A stretch of DNA of 64,000 bases from Sphingomonas sp. PP-F2F-A104-K0414 (GCF_004340945.1 NZ_SLYD01000007.1:1-64000); one strand, 5' to 3'; positions 37,832 through 47,776 are shown, counted from the first letter of the stretch. Notes: a model not told the origin generated them from the sequence alone. Made by a program: numbers and translations.

Positions 37832-39313
37832 ATGAGCGATTATCGTATCCAGGGCGAAACCGGCGAGTGGGAGGTCGTGGTCGGCCTCGAAGTGCACGCG
37901 CAGGTGACGTCGAACGCCAAGCTCTTCTCGGGCGCGGCGACCGCGTTCGGCGCGGAGCCCAACACGCAGGTGAGCCTCGTCGACGCGGCGATGCCGGGCA
38001 TGCTGCCGGTGCCGAACCGCGAGTGCATCCGCCAGGCGGTCCGCACCGGCATGGCGATCGAGGCGCAGATCAACAAATGGTCGCGGTTCGACCGGAAGAA
38101 CTATTTCTACGCCGATCTGCCGCAGGGCTATCAGATCAGCCAGCTCTATCATCCGATCGTCGGTGAAGGCGCGATCGACATCAGCCTCGACGAGAAGAAC
38201 CCCGATGCCGCGGGCAAGCGGATCGGCGTCGAGCGCATCCATGTCGAGCAGGATGCCGGCAAGCTGATGCACGACCAGCATCCGACCCAGTCGTACGTCG
38301 ATCTCAACCGGTCGGGCGTTGCGCTGATGGAGATCGTGTCGAAGCCAGATCTAGCTTCGCCAGCGGAAACAGGGGCTTACCTGCGGAAGCTGCGATCGAT
38401 CCTGCGCTATGTCGGGTCGTGCGACGGCAACATGGAAGAGGGCTCGATGCGCGCCGACGTCAACGTCAGCGTGCGCAAGCCCGGCGACGAGCTCGGCACG
38501 CGGACCGAGACGAAGAACGTCAATTCGGTGCGCTTCGTGATGGCGGTGGTCGAGCAGGAGGCCAAGCGTCAGGTCGAGGTGCTCGAGGCCGGCGGTAAGA
38601 TCCAGCAGGAAACGCGGCTCTACGATCCCGATCGCAACGAGACGCGCTCGATGCGGTCGAAGGAAGACGCGCATGATTATCGCTACTTCCCCGATCCGGA
38701 CCTGTTGCCGCTGGTGCTCGACGATGCGTTCCTGGCCGAGTGCCGGGCTTCGCTGCCCGAGCTGCCGGATGCCAAGCGGGCACGGTACGAGGCGCTGGGG
38801 ATCACCGCGTATCAGGCGACGGTACTGACCGCCGAGGTCGAGGCGGCGCGGTGGTTCGATGCGTTGCTCGATGCGGGTGTGAAGCCGGCGGCGGCGGCGA
38901 ACTGGACGACGTCGGAGTTGTTCGGTGCGCTCAACCGGACTGGCAAGGACATCGAGAATTCGCCGGTGTCGCCGGCGCAGGCGGCGGAGCTGCTGGGGCT
39001 GATCGCGGATGGCACGCTGTCGGGCAGCCTTGCCAAGCAGGTGTTCGAGGTGATGCTCGAGACCGGGGACGGCGCGGCGAAGGTGGTTGAGGATCGCGGG
39101 TTGAAGCAGACCAGCGACACCGGGGCGATCGAGGCGGTGATCGCCGAGGTGATGGCGGCGAATGCGGATAAGGTTGCCGATTATCGTGGCGGCAAGGACA
39201 AGCTGTTCGGGTTCTTCGTGGGCCAGACGATGAAGGCTATGGGGGGGAAGGCTAACCCTGCCGTTGTTAACGAGGTGTTGAAGAAGGCGCTTGGGGAGTC
39301 GGTGGCTTCGTAA
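37832..39313 (+). CDS. gatB: Asp/Glu-tRNA amidotransferase subunit B
   Basis: 493 aa. The kinase/transamidase subunit: [18 protein letters not shown] at the start, [21 protein letters not shown]-like [24 protein letters not shown], and a C-terminal helical YqeY-like tail that grips the tRNA. One base after gatA. Confidence 0.97.
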   Translation: MSDYRIQGETGEWEVVVGLEVHAQVTSNAKLFSGAATAFGAEPNTQVSLVDAAMPGMLPVPNRECIRQAVRTGMAIEAQINKWSRFDRKNYFYADLPQGYQISQLYHPIVGEGAIDISLDEKNPDAAGKRIGVERIHVEQDAGKLMHDQHPTQSYVDLNRSGVALMEIVSKPDLASPAETGAYLRKLRSILRYVGSCDGNMEEGSMRADVNVSVRKPGDELGTRTETKNVNSVRFVMAVVEQEAKRQVEVLEAGGKIQQETRLYDPDRNETRSMRSKEDAHDYRYFPDPDLLPLVLDDAFLAECRASLPELPDAKRARYEALGITAYQATVLTAEVEAARWFDALLDAGVKPAAAANWTTSELFGALNRTGKDIENSPVSPAQAAELLGLIADGTLSGSLAKQVFEVMLETGDGAAKVVEDRGLKQTSDTGAIEAVIAEVMAANADKVADYRGGKDKLFGFFVGQTMKAMGGKANPAVVNEVLKKALGESVAS

Positions 39314-39371
39314 GCTGGCGGCTTTCGCGCTCTCTCTGTCTGCCCCACCTACCGATCTCCCGCCTTTGTCC

Positions 39372-39451
39372 GTTCTCCCGCGAAGGCGGGAGCCCAGGGT
39401 AACTAAGCGTAGCGCTGTTGGATTCCTGGGCCCCCGCGTTCGCGAGGGAAC
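39372..39451. repeat. Intergenic palindrome, GCGGGAGCCCAG family
   Basis: GTTCTCCCGCGAAGGCGGGA faces GGGCCCCCGCGTTCGCGAGG. First of two different repeat units in the 341-bp gap between gatB and the protease gene; nothing else is seen in that gap. Confidence 0.7.
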
Positions 39452-39486
39452 TAGCAGAAGTTTAGTTCGCCCGTTTCCAACACGCC

Positions 39487-39591
39487 CCACCCCGGCGAAG
39501 GCCGGGGCCCAGTTTGGGGGACGTTGCTAACTGGTCGCGGTGCTACGTTACTGCGACCTTTCCAACTGGGCCCCGGCCTCCGCCGGGGTGG
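39487..39591. repeat. Intergenic palindrome, CACCCCGGCGAAGGCCGGGG family
   Basis: Same plan as 19908-20010: matched ends, inner GCCCAGTT/AACTGGGC, and a core with ACGTTGCTAA and GGTGCTACGTTAC. Confidence 0.75.
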
Positions 39592-39654
39592 CGGTAGTTT
39601 GGTAAGGTGGGTTCGGAGCGAAAACGGGCGCAAGTGCGAAGGCATGGCGGGGCG

Positions 39655-40185
39655 TTACGCATCCACCTTCTGCGGATGATGCGGCACGAGGATCAGCGTG
39701 TTCTCCTCCACGCGCCACGAGGCCAGCCGCGACAGGAAGTTCATCCCCAGCACGTTGGTCTCGCCGAACGCGGGCGACACCACGACCTGCAAGTCCCGCG
39801 CGACGATCGCGCCGAGGCGCAAGCTCGCGATCGTCCCCGTCTTCGCCGCGATAGACCCATTGGCGGTCTGCAACACGATCGGCACAACGCCGACCCGCGC
39901 CTCGATCCCGGCCGCCCCCGCCGTTTTGTCCGAGATCGCGGTGATCGTCGCCCCGCTGTCGATCAGCAACCGCTGGCTCACCCCGTCGATCGTCGCCCGC
40001 GCCCAGAAATGGCCGTCCGGCGACATGCGGATGCGGACCTCGCCGCCGACCACCTGCTGATCCTCGATCTTCAGGAACCGGGCGATCTTGCCGACATAGG
40101 GATCGAACTGACGCCGCTGATCGACCGCGACGAACAGCAAGCCGACCAGCACGAGCGTCATGCCGATGTTCACCAGCGTCCGCAC
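39655..40185 (-). CDS. Retropepsin-like aspartic protease, membrane-anchored
   Basis: 176 aa from a GTG at 40185. One TM (about aa 5-22), then a clan AA domain with RLLIDSGATITAIS (catalytic Asp) and NVLGMNFLSRL. Homologues are often longer with two N-terminal TMs. Here about 33 codons upstream in the same frame do encode a second hydrophobic segment (LYLALGIVVVVLVVA) but no ATG, GTG or TTG precedes it before a TAG. The start may have been lost or a rare start is used. Confidence 0.8.
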   Translation of the reverse strand: MRTLVNIGMTLVLVGLLFVAVDQRRQFDPYVGKIARFLKIEDQQVVGGEVRIRMSPDGHFWARATIDGVSQRLLIDSGATITAISDKTAGAAGIEARVGVVPIVLQTANGSIAAKTGTIASLRLGAIVARDLQVVVSPAFGETNVLGMNFLSRLASWRVEENTLILVPHHPQKVDA

Positions 40186-40447
40186 GATCGGAATGCGCCG
40201 CGCGACGACGAGGACGACGACGACTATGCCGAGCGCGAGGTAGAGCGTGTGGGGCTGGCCAGGGTTGGGAAGCGGGAAGATCGACGGGTCCTAAACAGTG
40301 GTAATAGCAACGTCTTAGACTAGCTGCGACAATGTGTATCGGTGCTGACCGAAGCAGGCGAACTAAGTCTGTGGCATGGGACCGATCCGAAACCGGTCAG
40401 ATTGCCGTCCCCGCGGCTTGCATACGCCCTTTGTGAGGCGCTCCTTT

Positions 40448-41095
40448 ATGGCCGGGGGGCGGCGCATGGCGAACAGGTGGGCATTGACGGTCGCGATCCT
40501 GACGCTCGCGTCTGGACACGCGTCGGGCAGGAGTGAGTCCGACGACGAGCGACGCCCTGCAGCCATGACACCCGCGCAGTTCCAGGCGCGAACGACGCTT
40601 CACGACGATGATCTGGACACGATCGCGACCATCACGACCGCGGACGGCTTTGCCAAGCGTAAGCCATTGCTGGGGATAGCGTCCGACGATGTCTTTCTCC
40701 GCGCGTTCATCGACAAGCGCTCGGGCCGGACCGCGTATCAGGTCTACGCGACGGTACGGTATCGCGATTATGGTTGGGCAGATTGGCAGGCGGTGAATTA
40801 CGCGACGCCGACCGGGCCACGATCGATCGCCACGCAGAGGATTGCGCGCGTACGGGCATCGTGCGCGAGGGGCTTTGCCTGTCCCCGCTCGGAAACTGTC
40901 GGGTTCCCGATCGATGCGGCGCTGCTCAAGATCAATTCAACGCTTTACGTGAGCGATCAGAGTACTGCGTGGCGCTTCAAGCTTATGGCGCAAACCGGTG
41001 CCGAACGCTCTTTGCTACTCACGACAGCGGAAATATCCGGCCTGCTGATGGCGGTCGACGCTTATCGCACCGACCGCCATCTGCCGAAGTCTTGA
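40448..41095 (+). CDS. Hypothetical exported protein
   Basis: 215 aa from the ATG at 40448 (GAGG upstream); the ATG at 40466 is an alternative. The start carries a signal-like stretch (MANRWALTVAILTLASGHASG). The mature part has FLRAFIDKRSGRTAYQVYATVRYRDYGWADWQAVNYAT and a single CARGFACP pair of cysteines. I do not recognise a family. It is tail-to-tail with the small acidic gene, 3 bp apart. Confidence 0.7.
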   Translation: MAGGRRMANRWALTVAILTLASGHASGRSESDDERRPAAMTPAQFQARTTLHDDDLDTIATITTADGFAKRKPLLGIASDDVFLRAFIDKRSGRTAYQVYATVRYRDYGWADWQAVNYATPTGPRSIATQRIARVRASCARGFACPRSETVGFPIDAALLKINSTLYVSDQSTAWRFKLMAQTGAERSLLLTTAEISGLLMAVDAYRTDRHLPKS

Positions 41096-41098
41096 CGC

Positions 41099-41317
41099 TT
41101 ACTGCGCGTCGCCGCCCTGGTTCTTGGTCACGCCACCGGTGCCGCCGACGCCGTCGGGCAGGCCGCTGTCGGTAAACGTCTCGGGCTCGTCGCCGCCTTC
41201 GCCGCGCTCGACCGCGTCAGAGCGCGATTCGACCGCCTGTTCGATATCGCTCCGCGTGTCCTCGTCACGGTCTTCGGGCAGCGTTTCGGGGTTCGTACCG
41301 GAATGCGGATCAGCCAT
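41099..41317 (-). CDS. Small acidic hydrophilic protein, probably stress-related
   Basis: 72 aa, rich in Asp, Glu, Gly and Ser, with no hydrophobic core; likely disordered (ADPHSGTNPETLPEDRDEDTRSD ... shown in part). GGAG lies upstream of the ATG. It follows a Pro-rich small gene by 2 bp, and the pair sits behind a probable EcfG promoter. Composition recalls stress-induced hydrophilic proteins; function unknown. Confidence 0.7.
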   Translation of the reverse strand: MADPHSGTNPETLPEDRDEDTRSDIEQAVESRSDAVERGEGGDEPETFTDSGLPDGVGGTGGVTKNQGGDAQ

Positions 41318-41319
41318 GC

Positions 41320-41475
41320 TCAAAACTCCGGCTGCACTGGCGCGGGATCGGTCGAGGGCGCGCCCGGATCGGGATAATCGACGTCCGGCGCGGGTGGGTT
41401 GAACTCGGGTGGCGGCGTGGTCGGCTGCGCCGGCTGGCTCGGGGTGGGGAATTCTGCGGGGGGTTGGGTAGCCAT
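41320..41475 (-). CDS. Small proline-rich protein
   Basis: 51 aa, about one third proline (EFPTPSQPAQPTTPPPEF in the middle). AAGGAG lies 9 bases ahead of the ATG. No family recognised. First gene of a two-gene unit with the acidic protein. Confidence 0.65.
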   Translation of the reverse strand: MATQPPAEFPTPSQPAQPTTPPPEFNPPAPDVDYPDPGAPSTDPAPVQPEF

Positions 41476-41499
41476 GATGCTCTCTCCTTCAGCCGCATC

Positions 41500-41525
41500 A
41501 ACGCGTGCAGTCGCCCCGGGTTTCC
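41500..41525 (-). promoter_or_regulatory. Probable EcfG (general stress sigma) promoter
   Basis: GGAAA-N17-CGTT on the minus strand, one change from the alphaproteobacterial EcfG consensus GGAAC-N16/17-CGTT, 25 bp ahead of the Pro-rich gene. It lies at the end of three tandem 13-bp repeats CAGGAAACTCGGG (41515-41553 on the other strand), each carrying a GGAAA. Confidence 0.5.
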
Positions 41526-41623
41526 TGCCCGAGTTTCCTGCCCGAGTTTCCTGGTAGTTGCCTTGCGTGCTTGCCCCGACGTGCAACGTTGGTATAGACG
41601 CGCCCGCTACGGCGATGTCCTGT

Positions 41624-41708
41624 GCGGGCGTGGCGGAACTGGTAGACGCAGCAGGTTTAGGTCCTGCCATCGCAAGATGTGGGGGTTCGAGTCCCTTCGC
41701 CCGCACCA
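41624..41708 (+). tRNA. tRNA-Leu (anticodon UAG)
   Basis: 85 nt with encoded CCA. Acceptor GCGGGCG/CGCCCGC, anticodon stem GCAGG/CCTGC with loop TTTAGGT (TAG at 41658-41660), a long variable arm, and T-loop GTTCGAGTC. It lies 70 bp ahead of tig. Confidence 0.96.
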
Positions 41709-41778
41709 CTCCGCCGCTCGGGCGGGGCGACAGCCAACACGAATTTATCCCGAATGCTCTTTTAGACAAAGGCCGGAC

Positions 41779-43434
41779 ATGCAGACTGTCGAGACGTTGA
41801 ACGAGGGCCTCAAGCGCGCCTACACGCTCACCATCACCGCGAAGGATATCGATGCCAAGGTCGATGTCGAGCTGAAGCGCCTCGCGCCGCAGATGAAGAT
41901 GCCGGGCTTCCGTCCGGGCAAGGTGCCGGCGAACCTCATCCGCAAGATGCATGGCCCCGCGCTGACTCAGGACGCGGTCAACGCTGCGATCCAGGAGGGC
42001 GTCCAGACGCTCGTCGCCGAGAAGCAGCTTCGCCCCGCGATGCAGCCTTCGGTCGAGCTGGAAGACGGCTATGACATCGGCAAGGACGCCGTGGTCAAGG
42101 TCGAGATGGAGGTCCTCCCGCAGGTCCCCGCGCCCGCAATCGACGGCATCAAGCTCGAGCGCCTGACCGTGCCCGTCGCCGACGACGCGGTCACCGAGCA
42201 GCTCCAGAAGTTCGCCGACCAGCAGAAGAAGTGGGACGACGCGGCCGACGACTACGTCGCCAAGATGGGCGACCTCGTCACCGTCGATTTCGTCGGCAAG
42301 ACCACCGACGGCGTCGCGTTCGAGGGCGGCACCGGCACCGACATGGGCGTCGAGCTCGGCGCGGGGCGTCTGATCCCCGGCTTCGAGGACCAGCTCGTCG
42401 GCGTGAAGACCGGCGACGACAAGGTCCTGAACGTGACCTTCCCCGAGGAGTATCAGGAGAAGTCGCTCGCAGGCCAGCCGGCGACGTTCGACATCACCGT
42501 CAAGTCGGTGAAGACCGCGGGCGAGAGCAAGATCGACGAGGATCTGGCCAAGTCGCTGGGTCTCGAGAGCCTGGAGCAGCTCACGGGCCTGCTTAAGGGT
42601 CAGATCGAGCAGGAGCATAACGGTCTCACGCGCACGCACATGAAGCGCAAGCTGCTCGACCAGCTCGCCGAGGGTCATGACTTCGAGGTTCCGCCTTCGA
42701 TGGTCGAAGCCGAGTTCAACCAGATCTGGTCGCAGCTCCAGCACGAAGCCACGCACGAAGCCGACCCCGAGGCCGCGATGGCCGAGATGGAAGGCGAGCG
42801 CGACGATTACCGCAAGATCGCCGAGCGTCGCGTGCGCCTCGGCCTGCTCCTGTCGGAAATCGGCCAGGCGAACGGCGTCGAGGTTTCCAACCAGGAAATG
42901 CAGCGTCTGCTCGCGCAGGCGGCGCAGCAGTATCCGGCCGAGCAGCGCCAGCAGTTCATGCAGTACATCCAGCAGGAGCCGATGGCGGCCGCCCAGCTGC
43001 GCGCGCCGCTGTATGAGGACAAGGTCGTCGACTTCCTGTTCGAGAAGGCCGAGATTACCGACCGCGAAGCGACGCGCGAGGAGCTTGAGGCCGCGATCGA
43101 GAGCGAGGACGGGTTCGCCAGCGGTACGCACACGCATGACCACGACAACCACAAGCCGAAGAAGAAGGCCGCAGCCAAGAAGGCCAAGCCAACTTCGGAC
43201 GAGGCTGTGACGGAAGAAGCACCGGCTTCGGACGCAGCGGACGAGGCCAAGCCTGCGAAGAAGGCAGCTGCAAAGAAGAAGGCGGCTCCCGTCGAAGCAG
43301 AGACGGCCGTGACGGAATCGTCGCCGGTTGCTGCCGAGAACGCCGAGGGCACCGAAGGCGCAGACGCACCGGCGAAGAAGCCGGCCGCGAAGAAGCCAGC
43401 TGCCAAGAAGGCCGCAACCAAGACCGAGGCGTAA
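41779..43434 (+). CDS. tig: Trigger factor with a histone-H1-like C-terminal tail
   Basis: 551 aa against about 430-450 for most trigger factors. N-terminal ribosome-binding domain with the GFRPGKVPANLI signature, a central FKBP-type PPIase (GDLVTVDFVGKTTDGVAFEGG), and the helical chaperone domain to about aa 450. Then THTHDHDNH and about 95 residues rich in Lys, Ala, Pro and Glu with repeated KKAAAKK/KKPAAKK, like bacterial H1-type nucleoid proteins. Head of the tig-clpP-clpX block. Confidence 0.95.
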   Translation: MQTVETLNEGLKRAYTLTITAKDIDAKVDVELKRLAPQMKMPGFRPGKVPANLIRKMHGPALTQDAVNAAIQEGVQTLVAEKQLRPAMQPSVELEDGYDIGKDAVVKVEMEVLPQVPAPAIDGIKLERLTVPVADDAVTEQLQKFADQQKKWDDAADDYVAKMGDLVTVDFVGKTTDGVAFEGGTGTDMGVELGAGRLIPGFEDQLVGVKTGDDKVLNVTFPEEYQEKSLAGQPATFDITVKSVKTAGESKIDEDLAKSLGLESLEQLTGLLKGQIEQEHNGLTRTHMKRKLLDQLAEGHDFEVPPSMVEAEFNQIWSQLQHEATHEADPEAAMAEMEGERDDYRKIAERRVRLGLLLSEIGQANGVEVSNQEMQRLLAQAAQQYPAEQRQQFMQYIQQEPMAAAQLRAPLYEDKVVDFLFEKAEITDREATREELEAAIESEDGFASGTHTHDHDNHKPKKKAAAKKAKPTSDEAVTEEAPASDAADEAKPAKKAAAKKKAAPVEAETAVTESSPVAAENAEGTEGADAPAKKPAAKKPAAKKAATKTEA

Positions 43435-43444
43435 TGCCTTCCCT

Positions 43445-43542
43445 CCGTCATGCCGGGCTCGTTCCGGCATCCACCGTTCCGCACCCTCTCAAGCCGATAA
43501 GTGTGCGGAACGGTGGACCCCGGAACTAGTCCGGGGTGACGG
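43445..43542. repeat. Intergenic palindrome, CCGTCATGCCGG family
   Basis: CCGTCATGCCGGGCTCGTTC and CCACCGTTCCGCAC match in reverse GTGCGGAACGGTGG and CCGGGGTGACGG. One of two unrelated repeats in the 323-bp tig-glycosyltransferase gap. Confidence 0.65.
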
Positions 43543-43569
43543 ATTGGGTAGAGTCGGTGCTTATAATAC

Positions 43570-43677
43570 CACTTCCCCGGCGGAGGCCGGGGCCCAGTTG
43601 GAAAGGTAGCTGTAACGGCGCGCAAAGCTCCGTTATGGACCTTCCCTAACTGGGCCCTGGCCTGCGCCGGGGAAGTG
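43570..43677. repeat. Intergenic palindrome, CCCCGGCGGAGGCCGGGG family
   Basis: CACTTCCCCGGCGGAGGCCGG to CCGGGGAAGTG with inner GCCCAGTT/AACTGGGC and a core with GGCGCGCAAAGCTCCGTTAT, a diverged member of the family at 19908. Confidence 0.7.
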
Positions 43678-43757
43678 CGTTTTGGGATGATGCGTTGACT
43701 GACGTTTCGACCGCTGCTCGATCTCCGATGTCGTCTTTCAACTCCGTAGGGCAGGGC

Positions 43758-44684
43758 ATGACCGAACCTCGAATCGCCGTCCTCCTCCCCTGCTACAATG
43801 AGGACGCCGCGATCGCGCAGACGATCGCGGGTTTCCGCGCCGCGCTGCCCAGCGCGACCATCTACGTCTACGACAACAACAGCGCGGACCGCACGATCGA
43901 GGTCGCGCGCGCCGCCGGTGCCGTCGTCCGGACCGAGCGCATCCAGGGCAAGGGCGCGGTCGTTCGCCGCATGTTCGCCGACATCGACGCCGACATCTAC
44001 GTGATGGCCGATGGCGACGCGACCTATGACGCCGCCTCCGCACCGGATCTGGTAAAGCGCGTGCTCGACGAGCAGCTCGACATGGTCGTCGGCTCGCGGA
44101 TCAGCCAGGTCCAGGAAAGCTATCGTCGCGGTCACCGCTTCGGCAACGCGCTCCTCACCGGCATGCTCGCTCGGCTATTCGGCCGCAGCTTTACCGACAT
44201 CCTGTCGGGCTACCGCGTGTTCTCGCGCCGGTTCGTGAAGAGCTTCCCGTCGCTGTCGGCCGGGTTCGAGATCGAAACCGAGATCAGCGTCCACGCACTC
44301 GAGCTGAAAATGCCGATCGGCGAGGTCGAGACGCCCTATTACGCGCGCCCCGAAGGCTCCGAATCGAAGCTCAGCACCTATGGCGATGGCTGGCGCATCG
44401 TCCGCACGATCATGACGCTCTACCGCATCGAGCGGCCACTGTGGTTCTTCGGCGCGATCGGCAGCGTGTTCGGCCTGCTAGCGCTGACCCTCGGCATACC
44501 GCTGGTGCTGACGTACATCGAGATCCATCAGGTCCCACGCTTCCCGACCGCGATCCTGATCACCGGCCTCGGCATCTTCGCCGCGCTGAACGTCTTCACC
44601 GGCCTGATCCTGGACACGGTTGTCCGCGGCCGCCGCGAAGTCCGCCGCCTCGCCTACCTGGCCTACCCGGCCCCAGGCATCTGA
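43758..44684 (+). CDS. GT2 family glycosyltransferase (polyprenyl-phosphate type) with two C-terminal TMs
   Basis: 308 aa from the ATG at 43758 (AGGGCAGGG upstream). GT-A fold with [26 protein letters not shown], and metal motif [10 protein letters not shown]; then [16 protein letters not shown] and two TMs (about aa 237-258, 269-294). Related enzymes make dolichyl/undecaprenyl-phosphate sugars for O-antigen or polymer modification. It splits the usual tig-clpP neighbourhood. Confidence 0.9.
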   Translation: MTEPRIAVLLPCYNEDAAIAQTIAGFRAALPSATIYVYDNNSADRTIEVARAAGAVVRTERIQGKGAVVRRMFADIDADIYVMADGDATYDAASAPDLVKRVLDEQLDMVVGSRISQVQESYRRGHRFGNALLTGMLARLFGRSFTDILSGYRVFSRRFVKSFPSLSAGFEIETEISVHALELKMPIGEVETPYYARPEGSESKLSTYGDGWRIVRTIMTLYRIERPLWFFGAIGSVFGLLALTLGIPLVLTYIEIHQVPRFPTAILITGLGIFAALNVFTGLILDTVVRGRREVRRLAYLAYPAPGI

Positions 44685-44827
44685 CTCCCTCGCCCCGTCG
44701 GGGAGAGGGAAGGAGGAGCCGCTTTGGCGACGGTAGGGTGAGGGGAGGTTGGCGGATCCCAACCGCCCCTCACCCTCCCACCCGCAAGTGCGTGCGGGCC
44801 CCTCCCTCTCCCCGAAGGGGCGAGGGG
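44685..44827. repeat. Intergenic palindrome, CTCCCTCGCCCCGTCGGGGAG family
   Basis: About 143 bp with CTCCCTCGCCCCGTCGGGGA at one end and CCTCCCTCTCCCCGAAGGGG at the other, and GGTGAGGGG/CCCCTCACC inside. It directly follows the glycosyltransferase stop. Confidence 0.7.
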
Positions 44828-44917
44828 AAGCTGTCCTCGCGCCAAGGAGCGAAGGGCTTGAACTCCCCTCCCGGACCGCCGATGTTAGCGGTTCACTGGG
44901 GCATAAGAGAGATTTCC

Positions 44918-45607
44918 ATGCACAATCCGTTCGAGACCGGCGATTTCGCGAGCCCGTTGGCCAGCGCCGGGCTCGGCCTGCAGCAGACGCAAGCAGGCCT
45001 GGTTCCCATCGTCATCGAGCAGTCGAACCGCGGCGAGCGTTCGTTCGACATCTTCTCGCGCTTGCTCCGCGAACGCATCATCTTCGTAACCGGTGGCGTC
45101 GAGGACGGCATGGCCTCGCTGATCACCGCGCAGTTGCTCTTCCTCGAGTCCGAGAACCCGAAGAAGGACATCTTCATGTACATCAACTCGCCGGGCGGTG
45201 TCGTCACGGCGGGCATGGCGATCCACGACACGATGCGGTACATCCGTCCGCGCGTCGGCACCGTCTGCATCGGCCAGGCCGCGTCGATGGGCAGCTTCCT
45301 GCTCGCGAGCGGTGAGCCCGGCATGCGCGTCGCGATGACCAACGCGCGCATCATGATCCATCAGCCATCGGGTGGTGCACAGGGCATGGCCAGCGACATC
45401 GAGATCCAGGCGCGCGAGATCCTGCGCATCCGCAAGCGCATGAACGAGCTGTATTCGCAGTACACCGGTCAGCCGATCGAAGAGATCGAGCGCCGGATGG
45501 ACCGCGATACGTTCCTCGAAGCGAACGAAGCGAAGGATTTCGGGCTGATCGACGAGGTGTTCGACAAGCGTCCGGCGGTATCCGAGGATGCGCCTAAGCC
45601 TGCCTGA
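44918..45607 (+). CDS. clpP: ATP-dependent Clp protease proteolytic subunit
   Basis: 229 aa. Catalytic Ser in [12 protein letters not shown], His in [11 protein letters not shown], Asp in the [19 protein letters not shown] end. An N-terminal propeptide of about 20 aa is likely removed. Followed by clpX after 134 bp, with a weak hairpin between. Confidence 0.96.
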   Translation: MHNPFETGDFASPLASAGLGLQQTQAGLVPIVIEQSNRGERSFDIFSRLLRERIIFVTGGVEDGMASLITAQLLFLESENPKKDIFMYINSPGGVVTAGMAIHDTMRYIRPRVGTVCIGQAASMGSFLLASGEPGMRVAMTNARIMIHQPSGGAQGMASDIEIQAREILRIRKRMNELYSQYTGQPIEEIERRMDRDTFLEANEAKDFGLIDEVFDKRPAVSEDAPKPA

Positions 45608-45741
45608 TACCCGCTTGAACGAGACGGGCATGGGGTGAATCGTAAACCCCGCCGGTTTATTTGATTGTAGGAACTCCGGGGTGCGTTACGGTAGCGGCCC
45701 CGGAAACGGCACGTGCACCGACATGCGCGAGAGGTGATTGA

Positions 45742-47007
45742 ATGACGAAGCTGAGCGGTGGCGACTCGAAGAGCACCCTCTATTGCTCGTTCTGCGGGAA
45801 GTCGCAGCACGAGGTCCGCAAGTTGATCGCCGGGCCGACGGTCTTCATCTGCGACGAGTGCGTCGAGCTATGCAACGACATCATCCGTGAGGAGACGAAG
45901 TCTGCGCTGGTGTCCAAGAAGGACGGCGGCGTGCCGACTCCGCAGGAGATCTGCGACGTCCTCGACGATTACGTGATCGGCCAGAAGCGCGCCAAGCGCG
46001 TGCTGTCGGTGGCGGTGCACAATCATTACAAGCGGCTCAACCACGGCGCCAAGGGTGCCGATGTCGAGCTGTCCAAGTCGAACATCCTGCTCGTCGGGCC
46101 GACCGGTTGCGGCAAGACGCTGCTCGCGCAGACGCTCGCGCGCATTCTCGACGTGCCGTTCACGATGGCCGATGCGACGACGCTGACCGAAGCGGGATAC
46201 GTCGGCGAGGATGTCGAGAACATCATCCTCAAGCTGCTCCAGGCGTCGGACTATAACGTCGAGCGGGCGCAGCGCGGGATCGTCTACATCGACGAGATCG
46301 ACAAGATTTCGCGCAAGGCGGAGAACCCCTCGATCACGCGCGACGTGTCGGGCGAGGGCGTGCAGCAGGCGTTGCTCAAGCTGATGGAAGGGACGACGGC
46401 GTCGGTTCCTCCGCAGGGCGGGCGGAAACATCCGCAGCAGGAATTTCTGCAGGTGGATACGACCAACATCCTGTTCATCTGCGGCGGTGCGTTCTCGGGT
46501 CTCGAGAAGATCATCGGCGATCGTCTGCAGGGCAAGTCGATCGGTTTCGGCGCGTATGTCGCCGGGCCGGACGAGCGCAAGACGGGTGAGACGCTGAAGT
46601 CGGTCGAGCCCGAGGATCTGCTGAAGTTCGGGCTGATCCCCGAGTTCGTCGGCCGTCTGCCGGTGATCGCGACGCTCGAGGATCTCGATGTCGACGCGCT
46701 GGTGAAGATCCTCAAGGAGCCGAAGAACGCGCTGGTCAAGCAGTACCAGAAGCTGTTCGAGATGGAGGACGTCGCGCTCGGCTTTACCGACGATGCGCTG
46801 GTGTCGGTCGCCAAGAAGGGCATCGAACGCAAGACCGGCGCGCGCGGGCTTCGCTCGATCCTCGAGAGCATCCTGCTCGACACGATGTTCGACCTGCCCG
46901 GCATGGACGGCGTCGACGAGGTGATGATCGACAAGGACGTGATCGAAGGCCGCAAGGAACCGATCCGCGTCTATGCGGAGAAGAAGAAGACTGGCGACGC
47001 AGCTTAA
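45742..47007 (+). CDS. clpX: ATP-dependent Clp protease ATP-binding subunit ClpX
   Basis: 421 aa. Zinc finger [14 protein letters not shown] at the N terminus, Walker [16 protein letters not shown], Walker [10 protein letters not shown], and the C-terminal small domain with [13 protein letters not shown] (sensor 2). Unfolds substrates for ClpP. Confidence 0.97.
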   Translation: MTKLSGGDSKSTLYCSFCGKSQHEVRKLIAGPTVFICDECVELCNDIIREETKSALVSKKDGGVPTPQEICDVLDDYVIGQKRAKRVLSVAVHNHYKRLNHGAKGADVELSKSNILLVGPTGCGKTLLAQTLARILDVPFTMADATTLTEAGYVGEDVENIILKLLQASDYNVERAQRGIVYIDEIDKISRKAENPSITRDVSGEGVQQALLKLMEGTTASVPPQGGRKHPQQEFLQVDTTNILFICGGAFSGLEKIIGDRLQGKSIGFGAYVAGPDERKTGETLKSVEPEDLLKFGLIPEFVGRLPVIATLEDLDVDALVKILKEPKNALVKQYQKLFEMEDVALGFTDDALVSVAKKGIERKTGARGLRSILESILLDTMFDLPGMDGVDEVMIDKDVIEGRKEPIRVYAEKKKTGDAA

Positions 47008-47032
47008 GCGCTGATTGGTTTGGGAATACGGG

Positions 47033-47064
47033 AAAGGGCGTCGAGCGATCGGCGCCCTTTTTTT
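47033..47064 (+). terminator. Intrinsic terminator after clpX
   Basis: AAAGGGCG pairs with CGCCCTTT across a 12-base loop and is followed directly by TTTTATTT, 26 bp after the clpX stop. Confidence 0.85.
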
Positions 47065-47093
47065 ATTTGGGGCATACGCGCGAAAACCCCCGT

Positions 47094-47178
47094 CCGTCAT
47101 CCTGACGAAAGTCAGGATCCAGAACCACGAGGATCAGCCCGCCGTAACCCTGGATCCTGACTTTCGTCAGGATGACGG
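47094..47178. repeat. Intergenic palindrome, CCGTCATCCTGACGAAAGTCAGGAT family
   Basis: Best-preserved copy: CCGTCATCCTGACGAAAGTC and GACTTTCGTCAGGATGACGG are perfect complements; the centre is AACCACGAGGATCAGCCCGC in part. Lies after the clpX terminator. Confidence 0.8.
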
Positions 47179-47323
47179 GGAAGGGTAGGGCAGCGCATCC
47201 GTATCAACCGTCGCGTCCTGACCCACCGCGGTCTCCGACGTCTCACCCTCTCCCAACTGGAATTGGAAAACGCCCCACGGCGACTGCGCCGTAGAAACAG
47301 CGCGGACGGCTCGGGTGCTAAAT

Positions 47324-47776
47324 CTATGAGGTCAAAAGCCGAACGCGTTCCAAATCCTTTGGACGTCCGAACAGCCTGAGCATCTCGGTCAATTCCGCCC
47401 GGTCAGGCACATAAACGACAGACCCTTCGGCGAGGACAGGTACGCGCGTCCGAGGCAGCACCTCCGTCCAACCCGCGCCCGTCGCAACATGAAACCCCGC
47501 CATGATCTCGACGACCAAAGGCGGCGTCTTCCACCGCCCGAACAACGTTGATCGGAACAGCGAACTCGCGCCATCCTCGATCGGCACGACGCCAAGCCTG
47601 TGCATCATTCGCCGAGCATCGCCCACGCTCATCAGCACATCGACGTCACCGACCTCGATCGGTACCACCCCGTGAAGCGCCACCGCCGCGCTGGAAATGA
47701 CCCACCACGGGTCTCGAGCATACCGCATCGCATCGACGGTCATGACGAGCGTTGCGCGGAGATTGGAAGCCAGCAT
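47324..47776 (-). CDS. Nucleotidyltransferase-fold-like hypothetical protein
   Basis: 150 aa. WWVISSAAVALHG followed by VGDVDVLMSVGDA resembles the G(G/S)xAAxLHG ... DxD pattern of minimal nucleotidyltransferases, but the first motif is S-S-A and the glycine pair is missing, so activity is uncertain. Divergent from chaA with about 100 bp between. Start at 47776 (AGG upstream); a second ATG lies at codon 12. Confidence 0.6.
   Translation of the reverse strand: MLASNLRATLVMTVDAMRYARDPWWVISSAAVALHGVVPIEVGDVDVLMSVGDARRMMHRLGVVPIEDGASSLFRSTLFGRWKTPPLVVEIMAGFHVATGAGWTEVLPRTRVPVLAEGSVVYVPDRAELTEMLRLFGRPKDLERVRLLTS

Noticed and set aside
41476..43470. Long reverse frame continuous with the Pro-rich small gene
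   Set aside because: It runs antisense through tig and tRNA-Leu; only the last 51 codons have a ribosome site and plausible start.
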